Of a stretch of 6,958 nucleotides of DNA, positions 1-5,136 are shown one piece after another; positions within the stretch are counted from its first letter, which is position 1, and the number at the start of each line of letters is the position of its first letter. The stretch is from JANNYA01 sp043754435 (lineage in GTDB: Bacteria > Pseudomonadota > Gammaproteobacteria > Xanthomonadales > SZUA-5): NCBI GenBank assembly GCA_043754435.1, contig JAYUUS010000315.1, positions 1-6,958 of the forward strand. Reading direction: 5' to 3'. A program made the translations under genes and the position numbers. The notes beneath the pieces are model-generated. The model saw nothing but the letters and a program-made list of their open reading frames with translations. It had not been told where the DNA came from and made no database searches.

Positions 1-1512
1 TTCCAGCGCGGTGTAGCCTAAAAACTCAGTGGCGGCTAAACCAAGCGATTGTTCGGCGGTAATGGCAAACGCCACGCTGAACTTAGAGCCATCGCGGGAC
101 TGTTCGCGCTGTTGATCCATCGCTTTTTGAAAGTCAATATCATCAATGCTTAAGCCTTTTTCGCGGCCAATATCAGCGGTTAAATCGGCCGGGAAGCCAA
201 AGGTGTCGTACAGCTTAAACACCTGTGCCCCCGGAATCACGGTGCTGCCACCTAGCTGGGCGATATAGCCATCCAGCACCTTCATGCCGCCATCGAGAGT
301 TTCCGAGAAGCGCTTCTCTTCTGCGGCTAAAGTGCGTTCGACGATCGCTTGTTTGAGCTTAAGCTCCGGGTAGGCAGCACCCATTTGCGTGACCAATTCC
401 GCCACCATCTGGTGAAAAAACAGGCCTTTTTGCCCCAATTGCCAGCCGTGCCGCAGCGCCCGGCGAATAATGCGCCGCAGCACATAGCCCCGGCCTTCAT
501 TACTGGGCAATACGCCATCAACAATCATAAAAGCGCAGGCGCGAATATGGTCGGCAATCACGCGCAGGCTGGGGTTCGACAAATCAGTAGTGTGGGTCAG
601 GGTGGCGGCCGCCCGCACCAAAGCAGCAATCGAGTCAATTTCGTAGTTCGAATGGACATGCTGCAGCACCGCCACCAAGCGTTCCAGGCCCATGCCGGTA
701 TCCACGCAGGGCTTGGGCAGCGGCTTTTGGTCGTAAACACTGAGCTTGAATTTGCCCAATTCGCGGGTGACTTGCGCAATTTTTCCGGCGGCTTCAAATT
801 TTTGCTTTTGAGTTAGCGCTTCGGCTTCAAGCTCAAAACGCTCCTCGGACAGCAAAAAGCGCTCGAACTGCATGAACACGTTATTCCAAATTTCGATAAA
901 GCGATCACCATCTTCATCCGGGCTGCCCGGCGGCCCGCCAGCAATGTGTGCACCGTGATCGTAAAAAATCTCTGAACATGGGCCGCACGGGCCAACATCT
1001 GCCATTTGCCAGAAGTTATCCGAGGCGTAGCGCGCGCCTTTATTGTCGCCAATGCGAATCACGCGCTCTACGGGCAGTCCAATTTCATTGGTCCAGATCG
1101 CAAAGGCTTCGTCGTCTTCTTGATAAATCGTTGCCAGCAGCTTGTCTGCGGGCAATTTAAAAACGACGGTCAACAGCTCCCAGGCGAAATGAATGGCATC
1201 GCGCTTGAAATAATCGCCAAAGCTGAAATTGCCCAGCATCTCGAAAAAGGTGTGGTGCCGCGCGGTGTAGCCAACATTTTCCAAGTCATTGTGCTTGCCG
1301 CCCGCGCGCACGCAGCGCTGGCTGGACACGGCGCGCGTGTAATCGCGCTGCTCGGCACCTAAAAAGGTGTCTTTAAACTGCACCATGCCCGAGTTGGTGA
1401 ATAGCAAAGTCGGATCATTGCCCGGCACTAAAGAGCTAGACGCCACATGGCGGTGGCCTTTGGATTTAAAAAAGTCAATAAAGGCGGTGCGAACATCATT
1501 GCTGCTGAGCAT
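1..1512 (-). CDS. alaS: Alanyl-tRNA synthetase, N-terminal 504 residues (cut by window edge)
   Basis: Class II aminoacyl-tRNA synthetase that charges tRNA-Ala with alanine in the cytoplasm. The reading frame is open from the ATG at 1512 to the left edge. Visible signatures: the N-terminal FFKSKGH and LFTNSGMVQFKD blocks (residues 14-48), the motif 2 region RCVRAGGKHNDLENVGYTAR (66-85) followed by FEMLGNFSFGDYF (90-102), GPCGPCSEIFYDHG (174-187), the motif 3 block DTGMGLERL (271-279), and the tRNA-recognition stretch LRVIADHIRACAF. The editing and C-Ala domains would lie beyond the left edge. The start agrees with family N-termini, but no clear Shine-Dalgarno sequence precedes it. Oddity: residues 219-263, between FMQFER and PLPKP, are about 38 residues longer than the equivalent short loop of E. 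coli AlaS as I remember it; the extra segment is charged and probably helical. No stop or frameshift is seen, so the gene looks functional. It follows ubiJ after 154 bp. Confidence 0.97.
   Translation of the reverse strand, partial: MLSSNDVRTAFIDFFKSKGHRHVASSSLVPGNDPTLLFTNSGMVQFKDTFLGAEQRDYTRAVSSQRCVRAGGKHNDLENVGYTARHHTFFEMLGNFSFGDYFKRDAIHFAWELLTVVFKLPADKLLATIYQEDDEAFAIWTNEIGLPVERVIRIGDNKGARYASDNFWQMADVGPCGPCSEIFYDHGAHIAGGPPGSPDEDGDRFIEIWNNVFMQFERFLLSEERFELEAEALTQKQKFEAAGKIAQVTRELGKFKLSVYDQKPLPKPCVDTGMGLERLVAVLQHVHSNYEIDSIAALVRAAATLTHTTDLSNPSLRVIADHIRACAFMIVDGVLPSNEGRGYVLRRIIRRALRHGWQLGQKGLFFHQMVAELVTQMGAAYPELKLKQAIVERTLAAEEKRFSETLDGGMKVLDGYIAQLGGSTVIPGAQVFKLYDTFGFPADLTADIGREKGLSIDDIDFQKAMDQQREQSRDGSKFSVAFAITAEQSLGLAATEFLGYTALE
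724..858 (-). other. In-frame insertion segment in the AlaS catalytic domain
   Basis: This segment encodes AlaS residues 219-263, between the conserved FMQFER and PLPKP blocks just ahead of motif 3. E. coli AlaS has about seven residues here, so the net gain is about 38. The residues are rich in Glu, Lys, Gln and Ala, which suggests a helical hairpin or coiled coil. At DNA level, TGAGCTTGAA at 741-750 is the exact reverse complement of TTCAAGCTCA at 826-835, and CGGCTTCAA occurs directly repeated at 789-797 and 822-830. The length comparison rests on remembered family sequences, not an alignment. Confidence 0.7.
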
Positions 1513-1597
1513 GGCAGTTGCTAATCGAAAATCGGGCTTTGGAGAATAGCAAATCACGGGTGACTTCCATTGATAGCTCGGTGATTCGTGGTCATGC

Positions 1598-1621
1598 CTG
1601 TGCGGCGGGTACGGCGCACAG
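1598..1621 (-). promoter_or_regulatory. Hairpin in the alaS upstream region
   Basis: CTGTGCG (1598-1604) and CGCACAG (1615-1621) form a perfect 7-bp stem with a 10-nt loop, 86 nt upstream of the alaS start. No U-tract follows on the minus strand, so it is not an intrinsic terminator. It could be a leader structure or a protein-binding palindrome. E. coli AlaRS is known to repress its own gene by binding a palindrome near its promoter, but applying that here is speculation. I see no convincing -35/-10 pair in this gap. Confidence 0.3.
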
Positions 1622-1629
1622 CAGCCCAG

Positions 1630-1656
1630 AAAAAGAGGCGCTGGGTGATTAGCCTC
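1630..1656 (-). terminator. Weak candidate intrinsic terminator after ubiJ
   Basis: Read on the minus strand just after the ubiJ stop, GAGGC (1656-1652) can pair with GCCTC (1639-1635) across a 12-nt loop, followed directly by five T residues (1634-1630). The stem is only 5 bp and the loop is large, so termination would be inefficient. An alternative 6-bp stem, TAGCCT/AGGCTA (1650-1655 and 1664-1669), overlaps the ubiJ stop codon and competes with it. Confidence 0.35.
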
Positions 1657-1666
1657 GCTGGTTAGG

Positions 1667-2308
1667 CTATTTCCGCCGCTTCAAAAGCGTCGTAATCCGC
1701 TGCTCCACACGCGCAACTTGATCGCGTAATTGATCGACGTCATCATAAAAGCCTTCCAGTTCAGCGGCGCTGATAACATCGCGGCTTTCCTCACGTAAAT
1801 ACTCACTGCTTGCATTCGCCAAACTCGCAGCACTTTCTTTGGCAAAGTTGAGCGCTTTGCGCGCGCCGCGTGCGACTTGGAAGCCAATGACATCGCCCAA
1901 GGCCGCTATGATCGGCGCGTCCCAATCGGGGTCGAACTTGTCGGTAATCTGCTGCAATTGCCGCGCAAGCTCGGCGTCGCCGCTGATATGAATTTTGCCC
2001 ACGCCTAAGCTTGGTTTCGCGCCGGTCAAGCGCGCGAAGCCCATTTGCAGCAGGCTGGATAAATCCGTGCTGACCGATAAATCGGCAACATCGCTGGCCT
2101 CACTCAGCGCAAAGCGCATCTCGTCGGAGTGCACGCGGGCAAGCAAACGTATCGCAGGCTTAGCAATGGTGAGCGATACGGCGCGGCCATCCAGTTCCTT
2201 CAGTTTGACGCGGATCGCCGGATCAAGCGCCAGTACGCCCGCCACGGCGCGCTGTAACGCGCCAATGGCAAAGCGCGCACTGCGAGTTTGCGGGTTCGAC
2301 TCGTCCAT
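1667..2308 (-). CDS. ubiJ: Ubiquinone biosynthesis accessory factor UbiJ (SCP2 lipid-binding domain)
   Basis: A 213-residue protein of UbiJ type, close to the roughly 200 residues of E. coli UbiJ. The family carries an SCP2 sterol-carrier-like domain that binds hydrophobic quinone intermediates and helps the cytoplasmic Ubi complex. The SCP2 region spans about residues 12-120 and includes the IHISGDAELARQLQQI stretch (106-121). FDPDWDAPIIAALGDVIGFQ (125-144) matches the conserved post-domain block in which UbiJ proteins read FDP...GD. The C-terminus (about 170-213) is charged and heptad-like, ending in a Lys/Arg tail (LLKRRK), as expected of the UbiJ coiled coil. The ATG lies 2 nt after the stop of the upstream SBP-OmpA gene and has only a weak, distant GGAA, so translation is probably coupled. 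Oddity: ubiJ usually sits between ubiE and ubiB, and neither is its immediate neighbour here. A more general SCP2 protein is the alternative reading. Confidence 0.85.
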   Translation of the reverse strand: MDESNPQTRSARFAIGALQRAVAGVLALDPAIRVKLKELDGRAVSLTIAKPAIRLLARVHSDEMRFALSEASDVADLSVSTDLSSLLQMGFARLTGAKPSLGVGKIHISGDAELARQLQQITDKFDPDWDAPIIAALGDVIGFQVARGARKALNFAKESAASLANASSEYLREESRDVISAAELEGFYDDVDQLRDQVARVEQRITTLLKRRK

Positions 2309-2310
2309 GT

Positions 2311-4056
2311 TTATTGCGATTCCAGCGGATAGACTTTTACTTCAACCCGGCGATTTTTTGCGGCATTTTCCGGATCAGAGGCATCTGCCGGACGATTCCA
2401 GCCCAAGCCCGCCACGGCAAATTGATTCGCTTGCAGCGTTGGGAATTTTTGAATAATCGCTTCTTTCACCGAATTCGCACGCGCCAAAGAAAGCTCTTGC
2501 ACGGCGCTATCCGGCACATTGCCGCGCATGGACGCGTCGGTGTGGCCTTCAATCACAATGCGCGCCGCACCATATTGCCCGGCCAAGCGACCCACTTCTT
2601 CGATCACGAATGGAATTTGCGGGTCATAAGGTTCGCTGATGACTTTGCCGTCGACCATACGTTCATTGGTTTTACTCAGATCAAAAGAATTCGGGAAGAA
2701 TTGAATCACCACCGTTTTAGTCAGAATTTCTGGGCTTTCACCCTGAATCGCGCTGGCCGACAGCGGCACAAAATTGACGCCATAGTTGCTAGTTTGCGTC
2801 GCATACTTACTTTCACCAGATAATTTTTGCAGCACCGAAAAATCGACCATTTGATCAAAACTGGTTTTCGTCGCGTCAATCGCTGCTGCCTTGCGATACA
2901 GCATAAACGCGGTGTTGTAAGTGCGCTCAAAATTGGTCGGGTTGTTTTGATTAAGGAAAAACTCTTTATTTTCCGCAAAATTGGTCGGGTGTGCATCCCC
3001 CAACATGCTTAAGGCTTCTGGGGCTGAGATGCCGTAAAAATCAGCCAGCAGCGCTGCCACTTCTTGCTTTTTATTGCCGTCTTCCAAGGTAGTCATCGAA
3101 TCAAAAATTTGCCGCACCATGCCCTCAACAATCGCGGGGTGATCTTTGGCAAAATCGGCGCGCGCAAACCAGACATCGGAAATCAGCTTATTCGCAGTTT
3201 GGGTGCTGACCAACATGCGGTTGCCTTTGGCTTCGCTCAAGTTGTAAATGTCCGGCGCCCAAGTCACCACCGCTGAAATCGACTTATCCGAGTTGAATGC
3301 CGCAGCCGCTTGAAAAGCATCAGCGGTGAATACCATGTTGACTTCGGCGGGATTGACGCCGCTATTAATCAGCGTATTCAGCAAGAAAAAATGCGACGGC
3401 GAGTTTTGCGCTAACGCCACTTTTTTACCCGACAACTCAGACGCGGTTTTAATGCCGGAGCGCACCACGATCCCGTCACCACCGTTACTCCAGTCAATTT
3501 GTTGGAAAATCCGTGGCATTACGCGCGAATCTTTGCGCAAGCCCTGCACCAATAGCGGCAACATATCCACCGTCGCCCAGCCTGTATGCACCTGCCCGCT
3601 GGCAAAGGCATCGCGCATCTGCACCGGGTCATCAATCAAAATCAGCTCGACTTTAAAAGTTGAACCATCCGCCGCTTTCCATAATTTGCTAGGTTTAGAG
3701 CCGCCGTTGGCGTACACAATCGGTGCCCAGCCGGCCCAAACGTTGAGCGCCATTTTGACGGTGTTGTCTTCTAACGCCGCGTAATTAGAAACGCCTTTGA
3801 CTTCCGGCAGGCGTTGCGCCGGTTGGAAGGTGTATTCCTTAACCGTAGTCGCCACACTGCTGCTGTCCGGCGCTTCCGTACCGCCCGCAGGCGCATTAGC
3901 AACTGGATTGCCGTTGCTGGACTGCGACGGATCTTGCTGCAGCACCGCTGGCGCGTCTACCGCGCGATTTTGGAAGCGATAAAACGCATAGCCCAGCAGG
4001 CTCAAAATGACCAGCAGCACGACGAAATAAAACGCTGGCTTGGGTTGTTGACTCAT
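2311..4056 (-). CDS. Membrane-anchored solute-binding protein fused to OmpA-like peptidoglycan-binding domain
   Basis: A 581-residue envelope protein with two recognisable halves. Residues 8-27 form a single hydrophobic segment after a short Lys-containing N-terminus, with no obvious cleavage site or lipobox, so it is likely an uncleaved inner-membrane anchor with the rest in the periplasm. A Pro/Ser/Asn/Ala-rich linker (about 33-72) leads to a type 2 periplasmic binding protein fold of the NitT/TauT or TAXI kind (about 99-400): NVWAGWAPIVYANGG (105-119), DDPVQMRDAFASGQVHTGWA (142-161), TASELSGKKVALAQNSPSHF (204-223), VTWAPDIY (264-271). The C-terminus (about 445-577) is an OmpA/MotB domain: VVIQFFPNSFDL (449-460), IEGHTDAS (502-509), LSLARANSV (522-530), then NRRVEV (568-573). 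The family is generally annotated as phosphate ABC transporter substrate-binding/OmpA protein, but the ligand is unknown and no ABC permease or ATPase lies nearby. It sits between pspA and ubiJ. Confidence 0.85.
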   Translation of the reverse strand: MSQQPKPAFYFVVLLVILSLLGYAFYRFQNRAVDAPAVLQQDPSQSSNGNPVANAPAGGTEAPDSSSVATTVKEYTFQPAQRLPEVKGVSNYAALEDNTVKMALNVWAGWAPIVYANGGSKPSKLWKAADGSTFKVELILIDDPVQMRDAFASGQVHTGWATVDMLPLLVQGLRKDSRVMPRIFQQIDWSNGGDGIVVRSGIKTASELSGKKVALAQNSPSHFFLLNTLINSGVNPAEVNMVFTADAFQAAAAFNSDKSISAVVTWAPDIYNLSEAKGNRMLVSTQTANKLISDVWFARADFAKDHPAIVEGMVRQIFDSMTTLEDGNKKQEVAALLADFYGISAPEALSMLGDAHPTNFAENKEFFLNQNNPTNFERTYNTAFMLYRKAAAIDATKTSFDQMVDFSVLQKLSGESKYATQTSNYGVNFVPLSASAIQGESPEILTKTVVIQFFPNSFDLSKTNERMVDGKVISEPYDPQIPFVIEEVGRLAGQYGAARIVIEGHTDASMRGNVPDSAVQELSLARANSVKEAIIQKFPTLQANQFAVAGLGWNRPADASDPENAAKNRRVEVKVYPLESQ

Positions 4057-4064
4057 AGTGTGAA

Positions 4065-4068
4065 CTCC
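4065..4068 (-). promoter_or_regulatory. Ribosome binding site of the SBP-OmpA gene
   Basis: GGAG on the minus strand, 8 nt before the ATG at 4056. It supports the chosen start and shows that this gene is translated independently of pspA, which ends 99 nt upstream. Confidence 0.75.
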
Positions 4069-4155
4069 GTGAATGAAAAATCTGTTTGCCGGTTTTCAGG
4101 TAACACAAAATATATTGGTGAAATGCTAGTTGATATGTACTACGCGGCCCGCGAC

Positions 4156-4893
4156 CTAATTCGTCTGCGCCGGCCCCAATTGCTTTTCCGCTGGCGCTGA
4201 CTGCGAGGTTTCCGGTGTGCGTATACCCATCTCAACTTCCATGCGCTTGAGCGCGTCTTCCGCCATTTGCCCTTCCATACGTTCTTCCGCCTCAATGCTG
4301 GCGATGCCTTCCTGACTCATATCCGCACTGACCCGCACAGCGGCGCGATTGAGGTCAATTTTCTTTTGCATCACATCTTCTAGCTGACCAAAGTCAGTGG
4401 TGACATTAAAATTAAACTGCTCGGCCAGCTTGGCGACTTCGGCTTCGGCCTCACTCATCTTTAAGTCAGCCTCTTGCTTGTCGATGCGGTTGCGCACATC
4501 GCCCAGCTTTTTCATCGCGTTTTGAATCTTTTTCAGATTGTTTTCGTAGCTGGTTTCGTGCATCGCCAGTTGTTCTTGGTTTTGCTTGAGTTCGGTGCGG
4601 CTTTTTTCCAGCTCCAAAGCGAACTTCGCCGCCGTTTCACGATCCCCAGTTTTCAAATAAGCCTTGGTTTGCGCCTCAAGCTTGGCGACATGGCCTTCAT
4701 TGGTTTTAACTTGACGCGTCACTTTTTCGACCAGAGCACGATACATCTCTAAGCCGCCACGGCCTTCTTTGAGCTGCTCGACCGAACGGTCGTATTCGTA
4801 GCGCATTTGCGCCACAGGGTCGGCTTCAAAGAATACGTTGGCAAGTTTATTCAGCTGCGCGCGAAATGCGGCCCACATTTTCCCAAAAATCAT
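4156..4893 (-). CDS. PspA/IM30 family protein
   Basis: A 245-residue, almost wholly helical protein of the PspA/IM30 (ESCRT-III-like) family, which coats stressed cytoplasmic membranes from the inside and preserves their integrity. It begins MIFGKMWAAFRAQLNKLANV, the amphipathic N-terminal helix typical of the family, and continues with the EADPVAQMRYEYDRSVEQL helix (23-41), then long charged coiled-coil helices to about residue 160. ETAAKFALELEK (86-97) corresponds to the region around ARAAL in classical PspA. A short Pro/Gln/Ala-rich tail (about 224-245) follows. The start at 4893 is preferred over an in-frame ATG at 4992 because GGAG lies 8 nt ahead of it and the longer form would bury the membrane-binding helix behind 33 non-family residues. 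No pspF, pspB or pspC is in the window, so the partner is more likely the adjacent SBP-OmpA protein. It is divergent from thrA across 243 bp. I give no gene symbol because it is clearly diverged from E. coli PspA. Confidence 0.88.
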   Translation of the reverse strand: MIFGKMWAAFRAQLNKLANVFFEADPVAQMRYEYDRSVEQLKEGRGGLEMYRALVEKVTRQVKTNEGHVAKLEAQTKAYLKTGDRETAAKFALELEKSRTELKQNQEQLAMHETSYENNLKKIQNAMKKLGDVRNRIDKQEADLKMSEAEAEVAKLAEQFNFNVTTDFGQLEDVMQKKIDLNRAAVRVSADMSQEGIASIEAEERMEGQMAEDALKRMEVEMGIRTPETSQSAPAEKQLGPAQTN

Positions 4894-4901
4894 CGTTATT
4901 G

Positions 4902-4905
4902 CTCC
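4902..4905 (-). promoter_or_regulatory. Ribosome binding site deciding the pspA-like start
   Basis: GGAG on the minus strand, 8 nt before the ATG at 4893, in the same CGGAG context and spacing as the downstream SBP-OmpA gene. It favours the 245-residue product over a 278-residue form starting at 4992. Confidence 0.8.
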
Positions 4906-4929
4906 GTATGTGTGTGTTTGCCGAGGCTG

Positions 4930-4935
4930 ATTATG
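4930..4935 (-). promoter_or_regulatory. Possible -10 box for the pspA-like gene
   Basis: CATAAT on the minus strand matches TATAAT at five of six positions. It would place transcription start about 30 nt before the pspA-like ATG. No good -35 hexamer is seen at 16-18 nt spacing, so it is either activator-dependent or coincidental. Confidence 0.22.
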
Positions 4936-5059
4936 CCGAAACTGTAACGTTTGCGTGGGGTAGTTGGTCATCTCGGGTGCGATTGGCAGCACTGAAGCCC
5001 AGGAAAACGCTCACAATCTTCCTCAAGCGCCTGAACTCAGGGTTCAATTGCAACGCTTA

Positions 5060-5134
5060 ATGGCGAATTTTCCTTTGCCCCAAGCGCATTCACTTGCGAT
5101 CATCGGCGGCTTGCTTTCGTTTGTTGAAATTTAA
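5060..5134 (+). CDS. Possible 24-residue leader/small ORF coupled to thrA
   Basis: An ATG at 5060 opens a 24-codon frame that ends in TAA at 5132-5134, leaving only 2 nt before the thrA ATG at 5137. The frame stays open upstream to a TTG at 4964 (56 codons in all), directly after a stop codon. Neither start has a convincing Shine-Dalgarno sequence; a GGGG lies just before the TTG. The 24-residue peptide has three Ile, two of them adjacent, and no Thr, so it does not look like a thrL-type Thr attenuator peptide. The close junction, and the lack of a Shine-Dalgarno before thrA, suggest possible translational coupling. No family is recognised and it may be a chance ORF. Confidence 0.28.
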   Translation: MANFPLPQAHSLAIIGGLLSFVEI

Positions 5135-5136
5135 TC

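Noticed and set aside
349..816. 155-codon plus-strand ORF antisense to alaS
   Set aside because: It is the complement of strongly conserved AlaS coding sequence and has no recognisable domain. It is open because of codon use on the other strand.
1552..1586. 6-bp inverted repeat AATCAC/GTGATT upstream of alaS
   Set aside because: It is short and has a 23-nt spacer; such pairs are expected by chance in a gap of this size.
1995..2456. 153-codon plus-strand ORF across ubiJ and the end of the SBP-OmpA gene
   Set aside because: It lies fully opposite two recognised genes, shows no family motif and is Ser/Ala/Arg-biased as antisense frames usually are.
3326..3784. 152-codon plus-strand ORF opposite the solute-binding domain
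   Set aside because: It is antisense to a clear protein domain, with no motif or ribosome binding site to support it.
4143..4153. CGCGGCCCGCG palindrome between pspA and the SBP-OmpA gene
   Set aside because: The palindrome is too tight to give a stable hairpin with a normal loop, and no T-tract follows on either strand, so I do not call it a terminator.
4156..4992. Longer 278-residue form of the PspA-like protein
   Set aside because: The extra 33 residues do not resemble the family, and a good ribosome binding site and the family N-terminal helix point to the start at 4893.
4983..5001. Sigma-54-like -24/-12 elements between pspA and thrA
   Set aside because: GG-N10-GC spacing exists on both strands, but on the pspA-facing strand the -24 box is a poor match, and on the other strand the -12 box is poor. 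No PspF gene is visible.
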